Positions 53,943 through 62,407 of a stretch of 64,000 bases of DNA are shown here, one piece after another (positions within the stretch are counted from its first letter, which is position 1; the number at the start of each line of letters is the position of its first letter). Made by a program: the position numbers and the translations under genes. The stretch is taken from contig NZ_FOAB01000009.1 of the NCBI RefSeq assembly GCF_900109375.1, forward strand, positions 121,025-185,024, read 5' to 3'. The stretch comes from Aquimarina amphilecti. GTDB lineage: Bacteria > Bacteroidota > Bacteroidia > Flavobacteriales > Flavobacteriaceae. The notes under the pieces are model-generated. The model was not told the DNA's origin. It saw only the letters and a program-made list of their open reading frames with translations, and did no database searches.

Positions 53943-54956
53943 ATGATAATAGATCTTAGAAGTGATACCGTCACTAAACCAACACGAGAAATGCTTAATG
54001 AAATGATAACAGCCGAGGTTGGAGATGATGTGTATAAAGAAGATCCAACAGTTAATGCTTTAGAGGAAAGAATAGCAACTATGTTTGGTAAGGATAATGC
54101 GTTGTTTTTTCCGAGTGGAAGCATGGCTAACCAAGCGGCAATTAAATTGCACACACAACCAGGAGAACAATTAATTGCAGATAAATACGCACACGTATAT
54201 AATTACGAAGGAGGCGGAGTATCTTTTAATAGTGGAGTTTCTTGTAAACTGATTGATGGATATAGAGGAATGATAACTTCTAATCAGGTGATGGAATCAA
54301 TTAATCCACCAGATTTTTATCATAGCCCTTTAACAAGTCTAGTTTGTATAGAGAATACTACAAACAAAGGAGGTGGAGCTTGTTATGATTTTGATGAGAT
54401 TGTAAAAATCAAGAAAGTTTGTGATGATCATAACTTGGGATACCATTTAGATGGTGCAAGATTATGGAATGCTTTGGTTGCTAAAAATGAAACTCCTAAA
54501 GATTATGGACAAGTATTTGATACTATTTCAGTATGCTTAAGTAAAGGGCTTGGGTCTCCAATGGGTTCTGTATTGATTGGTAATTCGGAAATTATGGAAA
54601 AAGCAATTCGAGTTAGAAAAGTATTGGGTGGTGGTATGCGTCAATTAGGATATATGGCAGGAGCAGGATTGTATGCGGTGAATAATCATTTAGATCGTTT
54701 AAAGGATGATCATAAAAAAGCAAAGGAGATAGGTGAGGTATTAGAGAAATTGTCTTTTGTAACAAATGTAGAACCAATAGATACAAATATTATCATATTT
54801 ACTATTGATGGTGATGAGGAAGGCTTTATAGCAAAAATGGCTAATAAAAACATTCATTTTTATGGAATGGGCCAAGGTAAATTAAGGTTTGTTACTCATT
54901 TAGATTATACTCAGGAAATGCATGAGTATTTTCTAGAACTGTTAGAAGCTATTTAA
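53943..54956 (+). CDS. ltaE: Low-specificity L-threonine aldolase
   Basis: The 337-residue PLP enzyme has the family start IDLRSDTVTKPT, the cofactor region NALFFPSGSMANQAAI, HLDGARLWNA (Asp and Arg contacts) and the Schiff-base Lys201 in CLSKGLGSPMGSVLIG. It splits L-threonine or L-allo-threonine into glycine and acetaldehyde in the cytoplasm. It ends directly in a terminator hairpin whose A run overlaps the stop codon. Confidence 0.95.
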   Translation: MIIDLRSDTVTKPTREMLNEMITAEVGDDVYKEDPTVNALEERIATMFGKDNALFFPSGSMANQAAIKLHTQPGEQLIADKYAHVYNYEGGGVSFNSGVSCKLIDGYRGMITSNQVMESINPPDFYHSPLTSLVCIENTTNKGGGACYDFDEIVKIKKVCDDHNLGYHLDGARLWNALVAKNETPKDYGQVFDTISVCLSKGLGSPMGSVLIGNSEIMEKAIRVRKVLGGGMRQLGYMAGAGLYAVNNHLDRLKDDHKKAKEIGEVLEKLSFVTNVEPIDTNIIIFTIDGDEEGFIAKMANKNIHFYGMGQGKLRFVTHLDYTQEMHEYFLELLEAI

Positions 54957-54990
54957 AAAAAGCCGTTCATTAATTATGAACGGCTTTTTT
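54955..54990. terminator. Bidirectional terminator
   Basis: GCCGTTCAT (54962-54970) pairs with ATGAACGGC (54976-54984), flanked by A and T runs. It separates the threonine aldolase gene from the convergent YegP-like gene. Confidence 0.94.
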
Positions 54991-55010
54991 AATATAATAC
55001 TTTATTAATT

Positions 55011-55331
55011 TTAGACTTCTTTTGTATCTGCACTTGGTGCATTTTCTTTTACCGAATTGATGCCGTTTTCCATTCCAGACTCAGAAGAATACATCTGACT
55101 ACTTCCTATAACTTGACCATTGGTAGCTTTGAGGTTAAAAAAGAATCTACCATCTTTCGCGGTTTTTCTTTCATATCTACCATCTTCAGCAGAGTTTTTT
55201 TGTACAGATGCTACTCCATTTACAGCGGCGGCTTTACTATTATACACCTCACTACTTAAAATTACTTGTCCATTTTTTGCTTTTAAAGTAAAATGGTAAC
55301 TAGATCCCTCTTTATTTTTGAGTTCAAACAT
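55011..55331 (-). CDS. YegP-like DUF1508 protein with two repeats
   Basis: The 106-residue protein has two DUF1508 units: FTLKAKNGQVILSSEVYNSK with AVNGVASVQKNS, and FNLKATNGQVIGSSQMYSSE with MENGINSVKENA. This is the usual two-repeat YegP build. The biochemical role is unknown; members are small cytoplasmic proteins often seen under stress. It has no signal peptide and stands alone. Confidence 0.92.
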   Translation of the reverse strand: MFELKNKEGSSYHFTLKAKNGQVILSSEVYNSKAAAVNGVASVQKNSAEDGRYERKTAKDGRFFFNLKATNGQVIGSSQMYSSESGMENGINSVKENAPSADTKEV

Positions 55332-55565
55332 ATTGTCGAGTTTTAAAGAATTTTAGAATGATTTTGATAAAAATATAGAATAATACGCAGAAAGAAAAAT
55401 TGAATAAAATGCAAATATGTTTTTTTGAGCCTTTTATCGAATAAAAAAACAGTACGTCGAAAATTCGATAGTTTTTCTAAAAGTTAGTTTTAACATTTCC
55501 TTTTGATATATATAATTTCGTAACTTTAAGTGTAACATAATAATAACCACAAAAATCATCAAAAC

Positions 55566-56669
55566 ATGAAAAATCGTTTTTTATTAGTACTTCTTGCAAT
55601 TGCAGGAATTTCTGCCCAGGCTCAAGACCTGCCTGCTAATCCTGAACCAGGGAAGTGCTACGTACGTTGTACGACACCTGATGTTTATGAAAATCAGACT
55701 GTTCAAGTGCAAATTACACCTGAGTATAGAAAATTGAAAACTTATCCTGCTACTTTCGAAACAGTAACAGAAAAAGTATTAGTTAAAGAAGAATCTAAAA
55801 AGTTAACAGTTATACCTGCAAAGTATAAAACTGAAACAGTAACTTTTATTAAAAAGCAAAAAGCTTCTGCTTTAAAAGTAATTCCTGCTAAATTTGGTAC
55901 AGGAGCAGAAACAGTAGAGATTAAGCCAGCATATGCGCAATGGGAACTTGGTTCTCCAGCGCCTGATTGTGCATCAAGTAATCCTGATGACTGTCGTTAT
56001 TGGTGTTATAAAGGATATCCAGCGGAATTTACTACAGTACCAATCAAAACATTAAGCAGTGATGCTTCTACTACTAGTAATGCTTTAGCAGAAAAATCTA
56101 GTACATATACAAAAAGAGTAGTTTCTGAACCAGCTAGAACAGTTGAAGCAGTTATTCCAGCGGAATATGCTACGATAACTAAAACTGTTATGGTTAAAGA
56201 TGCGTACTCAGAAGAGGTTGTAGTGCCTGCTACTTTTAAGACAGTAAGTAAAGAAGTATTAACACAAAAAGGAGGATTAACTACTTGGAAAGAAGTAGAG
56301 TGTTCTTTGGTTGAGTATTCTGCATTACCGATTAATTGGAATACAGGTAGTTCTACACTTACATCACAAGCTAAAAGTATTATCGATACTAGATTAATGC
56401 CAGTTTTAGCTAGTAACCCTGGAGCTAAAATGGAAATTGCCTCTCATACAGATGCAAGAGGTTCTAAATCTAGTAATAAAAGCCTTTCTGAAAGAAGAGC
56501 ACAATCTGTAGTTACTTATTTGCTTTCTAAAGGAGTTAATGGAAGTCGTTTAGTAGCTAATGGTTACGGAGAGAACAGACTAAAAAATAGATGTGCGGAT
56601 GGAGTTTCTTGCACAGAACGTCAGCACGCTGCTAACCGTAGAACAGAATTTAGATTAATTAATAACTAA
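55566..56669 (+). CDS. OmpA-family outer-membrane protein with repeated VIPA-type modules
   Basis: A signal peptide (FLLVLLAIAGISAQAQ) is followed by residues 40-230, with at least four imperfect modules around (V/T)-x-PA-(K/E/T)-(Y/F)-x-T-x-(T/S)-x-x-V, for example VIPAKYKTETVTF, VIPAEYATITKTV and VVPATFKTVSKEV. The OmpA C-terminal domain (about 255-365) has INWNTGSSTLT, ASHTDARGSKSSNKSLSERRA and AANRRTEFRL, for peptidoglycan binding. Two short Cys-containing segments (PDCASSNPDDCRYWC and NRCADGVSC) may form disulfides. It is likely an abundant outer-membrane structural protein; the modules' role is unknown. Confidence 0.9.
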   Translation: MKNRFLLVLLAIAGISAQAQDLPANPEPGKCYVRCTTPDVYENQTVQVQITPEYRKLKTYPATFETVTEKVLVKEESKKLTVIPAKYKTETVTFIKKQKASALKVIPAKFGTGAETVEIKPAYAQWELGSPAPDCASSNPDDCRYWCYKGYPAEFTTVPIKTLSSDASTTSNALAEKSSTYTKRVVSEPARTVEAVIPAEYATITKTVMVKDAYSEEVVVPATFKTVSKEVLTQKGGLTTWKEVECSLVEYSALPINWNTGSSTLTSQAKSIIDTRLMPVLASNPGAKMEIASHTDARGSKSSNKSLSERRAQSVVTYLLSKGVNGSRLVANGYGENRLKNRCADGVSCTERQHAANRRTEFRLINN

Positions 56670-56684
56670 TTAGTTGTTGATTAA

Positions 56685-56729
56685 TGTATACAAAAAAAGG
56701 AAGCAAATTGCTTCCTTTTTTTGTATACA
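56685..56729. terminator. Long perfect terminator hairpin
   Basis: A 22-bp perfect inverted repeat has arms TGTATAC-A7-GGAAGCAA (56685-56706) and the mirror (56708-56729) around one base. It serves the OmpA gene and the convergent ybaB gene. Confidence 0.95.
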
Positions 56730-56738
56730 ATATATTTG

Positions 56739-57062
56739 TTATTTAAACATATCTAAACCAGGTATATCTGGCATTCCTTCTTTAGCTACTGCTGCTAATT
56801 CGGCTTCGTTTACTGCTGTTGCTTTAGCAATAGCCTTGTTTAGTGTTAGAATTAAATAATCTTCTAACTGCTCCTTATCGTTTAATAATTCATCAGCAAT
56901 AGAAATACTTTTAATTTCTCTATTAGTTGTTATTGTAACTTTAAGAAGATTATCTGCACTATTTTCATCTACTAAAACAGTGTCCAGTCTTTTTTTTGTT
57001 TCTTCTACTTTTTTCTGGGTTTCTTTCAATTTACCCATCATTCCCATCATATCTCCAAACAT
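56739..57062 (-). CDS. ybaB: YbaB/EbfC-family nucleoid-associated protein
   Basis: The 107-residue protein begins MFGDMMGMMGKLKETQKKVEE (shown in part: MFGDMMGMMGKL). It has the YbaB pattern: a Met-rich N-terminal helix, a middle beta sheet (VTITTNREIKSISI), and a second helix with LTLNKAIAKATAVNEAEL. YbaB dimers bind DNA and shape the nucleoid. It is usually next to recR or dnaX, but here it stands alone. Confidence 0.93.
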   Translation of the reverse strand: MFGDMMGMMGKLKETQKKVEETKKRLDTVLVDENSADNLLKVTITTNREIKSISIADELLNDKEQLEDYLILTLNKAIAKATAVNEAELAAVAKEGMPDIPGLDMFK

Positions 57063-57167
57063 TGATATTTTTTTTAATGATTTATTAAGAACAAAATTAG
57101 TGCTTTAACTGTTAATAAACTAAGAGATTATTGTGAAAACGCTATGAATTATATCGTTATGAACTCT

Positions 57168-57175
57168 TATTTTTG
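57168..57175 (+). promoter_or_regulatory. Candidate -7 promoter box TATTTTTG
   Basis: TATTTTTG fits TAnnTTTG and lies 32 bases before the TTG start (57208) proposed for the oligopeptidase gene. It makes the earlier TTG at 57181 an unlikely start, since transcription would begin near it. Confidence 0.4.
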
Positions 57176-57207
57176 CAACTTTGCTTAACTATAATAAACT
57201 AAGAACA

Positions 57208-59268
57208 TTGGAGATAGAAGTTCAAAACCCAACTGCAGATAGGAAAGCTACACATCTCGAAAAGCATGGAGATATTCGTATCGATGATTACTTTTGGCTT
57301 AATGATAAAGATAATCCAGAAGTAATTAATTATTTAGAACGTGAAAACAGTTATAATGATAGCGTGATGGGGCATACTAAAGACTTTCAAAAAAGTCTTT
57401 TTGAAGAAATGAAAGGTCGTATTAAAGAGGATGATGCTTCAGTACCATATAAGTTAAATGGATATTGGTACATAACTAGATATGAAAAAGGAAAGGATTA
57501 CCCTATTTATTCTAGGAAAAAAGATACGTTAGAAGCAAAAGAAGAAATTTTATTTGACTGTAATGAGGAAGCAAAAGGACAGGCTTATTTTAAGATGGTT
57601 GGATTAAACATAAGTCCTGATAATACATTAATTGCTTTTGGTGTCGATACTTTAAGTAGAAGAAAATATACAATTCGTATAAAAAATTTAGTGACTGGAG
57701 AGGTATATCCAGAAGTAATTGAAACCACTACAGGAGGGAGTACTTGGGCAGGAGATAGTAAAACTTTGTTTTATACTAAAAAAGATGAAGCAACTTTAAG
57801 GTCGCATAAGATTTTTAGACATAATCTTGGAACAAATGCATCACAGGATATAGAGGTATATGAGGAAAAGGATGACACATTTAATACATTTGTTTATAAA
57901 ACAAAGTCCAAAGAATATATAGTGATTGGGTCTAGTAGTACACTAACATCTGAATACCATATTTTAAAGGCTAATAATCCAACTGGAGATTTTGTAATTT
58001 TTCAGCCAAGAATTAGAGGTTTAGAGTATGGTATTGCACATTACAGTGGAGATTTTTATGTATTGACCAATGCAGATGAAGCCAAGAATTTTAAACTAAT
58101 GAAGGTTTCAGAAGAAAATACTTTAAAGGAAAATTGGACAGATGTTATTCCACATCGTAAAGATGTTTTATTAGAAGATGTAGATATTTTTAAAGAGTAT
58201 CTAGTTATAAGTGAAAGGAGTGATGGTTTAAATAAAATAAATATTAAAAAATGGGATGGTACAGAGGATTACTATCTGCCTTTTGATAATGAAACATATA
58301 CTTCCTATGTAAGTACAAACGTAGATTTTGACACTAAAACGCTTAGGTATGCTTATAATTCTTTAACAACTCCGAATTCTGTTATTGATTTCGATATGGA
58401 AACTAAGAAAAAAGAAGTCAAAAAAGAACAAGAGGTATTGGGAGGTAAGTTTGATAAAAGTAACTATATATCAGAACGTGTATGGGCAACTGCAGTTGAT
58501 GGTACTAAAATACCAATATCTCTAGTTTATAAAAAAGGAATTGAAAAGGATGGCACCAATCCTTTATTGCAATATGCTTATGGATCTTATGGATCTACTA
58601 TTGATCCATATTTTTCTAGTGTTCGATTAAGTTTGTTAGATCGAGGATTTATTTATGCAATTTCTCATGTAAGAGGTGGCGAATATCTTGGACGTTCTTG
58701 GTATGAAGAGGGTAAACTTTTTAAAAAGAAAAATACATTTACTGATTTTGTAGATTGTTCTAGGTTTTTAGTCAACGAAGGATATACTAGTACAAATCAT
58801 TTGTATGCCATGGGAGGTTCTGCAGGAGGTTTGTTAATGGGAGTTATTGTAAATATAGCACCAGAATTATATAATGGAGTCGTTGCGGCGGTTCCGTTTG
58901 TCGATGTAGTGACAACAATGTTAGATGATAGTATTCCATTAACGACTGGTGAGTATGACGAATGGGGTAACCCAAATGAAAAGGAATATTATGATTATAT
59001 GAAATCATATTCTCCTTATGATAATGTTGTAGCTCAGAACTATCCAAATATGCTAATCACAACTGGATTACATGATTCTCAAGTTCAGTATTGGGAACCT
59101 GCAAAGTGGGTTGCTAAATTAAGAGAATTAAAGACCGATAAGAATCTATTATTATTACATACTAATATGGATGCTGGTCACGGTGGAGCTTCAGGAAGGT
59201 TTGCTGCTTTGAAGGAAGTTGCAGAGGAATATGCTTTTTTGTTAGATTTAGAAGGGATAAAGAATTAA
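57208..59268 (+). CDS. ptrB: Oligopeptidase B (S9A family serine peptidase)
   Basis: From the TTG at 57208 (686 residues) the protein begins close to the family's usual start (EIEVQNPTADRKATHLEKHG in part). It has a seven-bladed propeller (about 60-400) and an alpha/beta hydrolase domain with the nucleophile Ser538 in GGSAGGLLMG and His658 in DAGHGGASG. The Glu pair of the substrate pocket is suggested by GEYDEWGNP. It cleaves short peptides after Arg or Lys in the cytoplasm or periplasm; no signal peptide is seen. No in-frame ATG exists near the 5' end; TTG at 57181 is the alternative. Confidence 0.92.
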   Translation: MEIEVQNPTADRKATHLEKHGDIRIDDYFWLNDKDNPEVINYLERENSYNDSVMGHTKDFQKSLFEEMKGRIKEDDASVPYKLNGYWYITRYEKGKDYPIYSRKKDTLEAKEEILFDCNEEAKGQAYFKMVGLNISPDNTLIAFGVDTLSRRKYTIRIKNLVTGEVYPEVIETTTGGSTWAGDSKTLFYTKKDEATLRSHKIFRHNLGTNASQDIEVYEEKDDTFNTFVYKTKSKEYIVIGSSSTLTSEYHILKANNPTGDFVIFQPRIRGLEYGIAHYSGDFYVLTNADEAKNFKLMKVSEENTLKENWTDVIPHRKDVLLEDVDIFKEYLVISERSDGLNKINIKKWDGTEDYYLPFDNETYTSYVSTNVDFDTKTLRYAYNSLTTPNSVIDFDMETKKKEVKKEQEVLGGKFDKSNYISERVWATAVDGTKIPISLVYKKGIEKDGTNPLLQYAYGSYGSTIDPYFSSVRLSLLDRGFIYAISHVRGGEYLGRSWYEEGKLFKKKNTFTDFVDCSRFLVNEGYTSTNHLYAMGGSAGGLLMGVIVNIAPELYNGVVAAVPFVDVVTTMLDDSIPLTTGEYDEWGNPNEKEYYDYMKSYSPYDNVVAQNYPNMLITTGLHDSQVQYWEPAKWVAKLRELKTDKNLLLLHTNMDAGHGGASGRFAALKEVAEEYAFLLDLEGIKN

Positions 59269-59280
59269 TTAAAAAAATTA

Positions 59281-59303
59281 ACGTAACTTCGTAGCGTTTT
59301 TTG
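59281..59303 (+). terminator. Probable terminator after oligopeptidase B
   Basis: ACGTAAC (59281-59287) pairs with GTAGCGT (59291-59297) with one mismatch and one G-T pair around TTC, followed by a T run. It is a modest hairpin. Confidence 0.45.
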
Positions 59304-59360
59304 TAGCGGTTTATAGACTCCCCTTTTTCAGTTCTATAGATTTGTTTAAAACACAACCTT

Positions 59361-60401
59361 ATGAGAGAAGATATACAGGCTTATAATAATGTTTTGGAGC
59401 TTATAGGTGATACACCACTTGTAAAATTAAACAGAATTATGAAAGGCTTTCCAGGAAATTTCTATGCAAAAATAGAATCATTTAATCCTGGACATTCCAC
59501 TAAAGATAGAATTGCACTTTATATTATAGAAGAAGCTGAAAGAAAAGGTATTCTAAAACCTGGTAGTACTATTATAGAAACTACCAGTGGTAATACTGGT
59601 TTTAGTTTGGCTATGGTAAGTGTTATTAAAGGATACGAATGTATATTAGCGGTTAGTTCTAAATCATCTAAGGATAAGATAGCCATGCTTAAAAACATGG
59701 GTGCAAAAGTTTATGTATGTCCAGCGCATGTGAGTGCAGATGATCCTAGGTCCTATTATCAGGTGGCAAAAAGACTTCATGAAGAAACACAAGGTTCAGT
59801 TTATATAAATCAATATTTTAATGAATTAAATATTGATGCACATTATAATACAACTGGTCCTGAAGTATGGAACCAAACAAATGGTAATGTTACCCATTTT
59901 GTTGCTTGTTGTGGTACAGGAGGAACAATTTCTGGAACAGCAAAATATTTAAAAGAAAAGAATAGTAAAATCCGAGTACTCGGAATTGATGCTTACGGTT
60001 CTGTTTTAAAAAAATATCACGAGACTAGAGAATTTGATGAAGAAGAAATTTACCCTTATCGAATTGAAGGTTTGGGTAAGAATTTAATACCTACAGCAAC
60101 AGATTTTGATGTTATTGATAAATTTGAAAAAGTAAGTGATGAAGATAGTGCACATACAGCAAGAGAATTAGTTAAGGCAGAAGGTATGTTTCTTGGATAT
60201 ACAAGTGGAGCAGCTATCCAAGGAGTTAAACAATTAGCAGAAGATGGTGAGTTTGACGAAAATAGTAATGTGGTAATTATTTTACCGGATCATGGTTCTC
60301 GTTATATGAGTAAGGTATTTAGTGATGAGTGGATGACAGAACAAGGATTTTTTGATAGCATACATGAAAAAGATGCTACGAAAGTCCAGTTTATTAAGTA
60401 A
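59361..60401 (+). CDS. Cysteine synthase / cystathionine beta-synthase-like PLP enzyme
   Basis: The 346-residue fold-type II PLP enzyme has LIGDTPLVKLN, the Schiff-base Lys48 in GHSTKDRIA, ETTSGNTGFSLAMV, the phosphate loop CCGTGGTISGTAKYL and the end LPDHGSRYMSKVFSDEW. Several features (PRSYYQVAKRL, the LPDHGSRYMSK ending) are closer to cystathionine beta-synthase and CysM than to CysK. The substrate may be O-acetylserine, O-phosphoserine or serine with sulfide, sulfite or homocysteine. The next gene is an alpha-oxoamine synthase, so a cysteate synthase role in sulfonolipid formation is worth testing; this is inference. Confidence 0.88.
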   Translation: MREDIQAYNNVLELIGDTPLVKLNRIMKGFPGNFYAKIESFNPGHSTKDRIALYIIEEAERKGILKPGSTIIETTSGNTGFSLAMVSVIKGYECILAVSSKSSKDKIAMLKNMGAKVYVCPAHVSADDPRSYYQVAKRLHEETQGSVYINQYFNELNIDAHYNTTGPEVWNQTNGNVTHFVACCGTGGTISGTAKYLKEKNSKIRVLGIDAYGSVLKKYHETREFDEEEIYPYRIEGLGKNLIPTATDFDVIDKFEKVSDEDSAHTARELVKAEGMFLGYTSGAAIQGVKQLAEDGEFDENSNVVIILPDHGSRYMSKVFSDEWMTEQGFFDSIHEKDATKVQFIK

Positions 60402-60423
60402 AGTTATTTAATGTAAAAATATG

Positions 60424-60453
60424 AGCATCTGACATTTTACAGGTGCTTTTTTT
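60424..60453 (+). terminator. Terminator after the cysteine-synthase-like gene
   Basis: AGCATCTG (60424-60431) pairs with CAGGTGCT (60440-60447) with one G-T pair, followed by a T run. It makes the next gene a separate unit. Confidence 0.8.
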
Positions 60454-60553
60454 GTGAAAAAATAGTTTGAGTTAGTGATTTAGAATATAATTATGCAATC
60501 ACATCAATTTTCTGTATTTTCGCAGACTTAAAAAGAAATCAAATTAGCGGTAG

Positions 60554-61813
60554 ATGAGAGATTTATTTGATAAAATATACGAGGACAAAGGACCTTTAGG
60601 GAAATGGGCAGATCAGGCGGAAGGATATTTTGTTTTTCCTAAGTTAGAAGGACCAATATCAAATAGAATGAAGTTTCAGGGTAGAGAAGTAGTTACCTGG
60701 AGTATCAATGATTATTTGGGGCTTGCTAATATGGAAGAAGTTCGCAAGGTAGATGCAGAAGCAGCTGCTGCATATGGTTCGGCATATCCTATGGGAGCAA
60801 GAATGATGAGTGGTCATACCGACTTACATGAGCAATTGCAGAATGAACTAGCTGAATTTGTAGATAAAGAAGCTTCATATTTATTAAATTTTGGATATCA
60901 AGGAATGGTATCTACTATAGATGCTTTAGTAAGTAAAGATGATATTATTGTATATGATGTAGATGCACATGCATGTATTATTGATGGAGTTAGATTGCAT
61001 CAAGGACAGCGATATACATATCGTCATAATGATATAGAAAGCATAGAAAAAAACTTAATGAGAGCTACGAGAATGGCTCAAAAAACTGGAGGAGGAATTT
61101 TATTAATTTCTGAAGGTGTTTTTGGAATGCGAGGTGAACAAGGAAGATTGAAAGAAATTGTTGCGCTTAAAGAAAAATACAATTTTAGATTATTTGTAGA
61201 TGACGCTCACGGTTTTGGTACTCTTGGAACTACAGGCGCTGGAACAGGAGAGGAGCAAGGAGTACAAGATGATATCGATGTATACTTTGCTACATTTGCT
61301 AAATCTATGGCTAGTACAGGTGCTTTTATAGCCGCTGATCAAGAGATTATCGATTATCTTAAATACAATTTGCGTTCTCAGATGTTTGCAAAATCATTAC
61401 AAATGCAATTAGTAGTAGGCGCACTTAAACGTTTAGATATGTTGCGTACGATGCCGGAATTGAAAGCTAAGCTTTGGAAAAATGTAAATGCTTTACAAAA
61501 TGGTTTACGCAATAGAGGTTTTGATTTAGGAACTACTCAAAGTTGTGTTACTCCGGTATATTTAAAAGGAAGTATTCCAGAAGCAATGGCCTTGGTTAAG
61601 GATCTAAGAGAAAATCACGGAATTTTCTGTTCAATAGTAGTGTATCCAGTAATTCCTAAAGGAATGATTCTTTTAAGATTGATTCCAACCGCATCGCATA
61701 CTATGCAGGATATTGAAGATACATTAAATGCTTTTTCTGCAATAAGAGAAACATTAGAAAACGGTACTTATAAAAAGATGTCTGCTGCTCTTGCTGAAGC
61801 GATGGGAGAATAA
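60554..61813 (+). CDS. spt: Alpha-oxoamine synthase (serine palmitoyltransferase / cysteate acyltransferase type)
   Basis: The 419-residue PLP enzyme has the AOS landmarks: NDYLGLANMEEV, GARMMSGHTDLHEQLQNELA, FVDDAHGFGTLG and the Schiff-base Lys250 in ATFAKSMAST. The start RDLFDKIYEDKGPLGKWA is typical of Bacteroidota serine palmitoyltransferase-like proteins. It condenses an acyl donor with serine (sphingolipids) or cysteate (capnine-type sulfonolipids). The upstream gene is a cysteine-synthase-like enzyme, which leans to cysteate, but residue-level evidence is lacking. A TATTTTCG near 60517 may be a weak -7 box. Confidence 0.9.
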   Translation: MRDLFDKIYEDKGPLGKWADQAEGYFVFPKLEGPISNRMKFQGREVVTWSINDYLGLANMEEVRKVDAEAAAAYGSAYPMGARMMSGHTDLHEQLQNELAEFVDKEASYLLNFGYQGMVSTIDALVSKDDIIVYDVDAHACIIDGVRLHQGQRYTYRHNDIESIEKNLMRATRMAQKTGGGILLISEGVFGMRGEQGRLKEIVALKEKYNFRLFVDDAHGFGTLGTTGAGTGEEQGVQDDIDVYFATFAKSMASTGAFIAADQEIIDYLKYNLRSQMFAKSLQMQLVVGALKRLDMLRTMPELKAKLWKNVNALQNGLRNRGFDLGTTQSCVTPVYLKGSIPEAMALVKDLRENHGIFCSIVVYPVIPKGMILLRLIPTASHTMQDIEDTLNAFSAIRETLENGTYKKMSAALAEAMGE

Positions 61814-61837
61814 AGGACACTTATAAATAGAATAAAG

Positions 61838-61872
61838 AAATCCGCTACTTTCCTTAAAATAGCGGATTTTTT
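61838..61872. terminator. Bidirectional terminator
   Basis: AAATCCGCTA (61838-61847) pairs with TAGCGGATTT (61860-61869) around 12 bases, with T and A runs outside. It ends the spt unit and lies five bases past the stop of the convergent peptide gene. Confidence 0.92.
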
Positions 61873-61877
61873 ATTGC

Positions 61878-62069
61878 TTATCTACAATGAAATTCTGGAC
61901 CTTTTACACACCTGCCGTTTACGCAAGTACATCGTCCATCAATATTTGTAGAACAATCTAATGTCAACGGCCCAAAATTGCAAAAAGGACTACTGCCTCC
62001 ATTAATAGATAGTTTTTGTTGTTTTTTAAGTTCGCTAACTCCCTGTAAGTTTAGAATGGTTTTTAACAT
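61878..62069 (-). CDS. Double-glycine-leader peptide with six cysteines (peptide B)
   Basis: The 63-residue precursor has a 25-residue leader (MLKTILNLQGVSELKKQQ, then KLSINGG) ending in Gly24-Gly25. The 38-residue core has six Cys (30, 39, 47, 49, 54, 62). The leader aligns without gaps to that of the next gene, sharing 11 of 25 residues with the GG at the same position. Such precursors are normally cut after GG by a C39-peptidase ABC exporter and released as bacteriocins or signalling peptides. No such exporter is in the window. The core has no recognised family; disulfide bonds are likely after export. Confidence 0.85.
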   Translation of the reverse strand: MLKTILNLQGVSELKKQQKLSINGGSSPFCNFGPLTLDCSTNIDGRCTCVNGRCVKGPEFHCR

Positions 62070-62103
62070 GATATCGGTTTTAAGATGTTATTTTGGTTAT
62101 TGG

Positions 62104-62283
62104 TTAAGCGCAGCTTAATACTGCAAAATTTGGATCTGTGCACCCTGCTTGTCCGCAACAAATATATCTTCTGGGGCATAAAGTGCCATTACATACAACT
62201 TCACCGTCCCCTCCCTTTATTTTCTTTAGTTCTTGTTTTTGTAAGTGTCGTACCTGATCAATCTTTAAAATCTTTTTAATCAT
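62104..62283 (-). CDS. Double-glycine-leader peptide with six cysteines (peptide A)
   Basis: This 59-residue precursor is the upstream partner of peptide B, separated by 34 bases. Its leader MIKKILKIDQVRHLQKQE, then LKKIKGG, ends in Gly24-Gly25. The 34-residue core has Cys 31, 36, 42, 43, 48 and 58 and the segment CPRRYICCGQAGC. The core is unrelated to that of peptide B beyond the cysteine number. The two genes are co-oriented and probably one transcript, but I could not find a convincing -7 box upstream. Likely a secreted natural-product or bacteriocin-type peptide. Confidence 0.8.
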   Translation of the reverse strand: MIKKILKIDQVRHLQKQELKKIKGGDGEVVCNGTLCPRRYICCGQAGCTDPNFAVLSCA

Positions 62284-62407
62284 AATGTTATTGTTTTAAG
62301 AGTATAAAATATTTATCTAAAAATAACAGTATAACGGGGAAATAATAGTTTTTCTTGTATTAAATATTTGCTAAAAAAGATTTAAAATAATATTAGATTT
62401 ATCTTAT

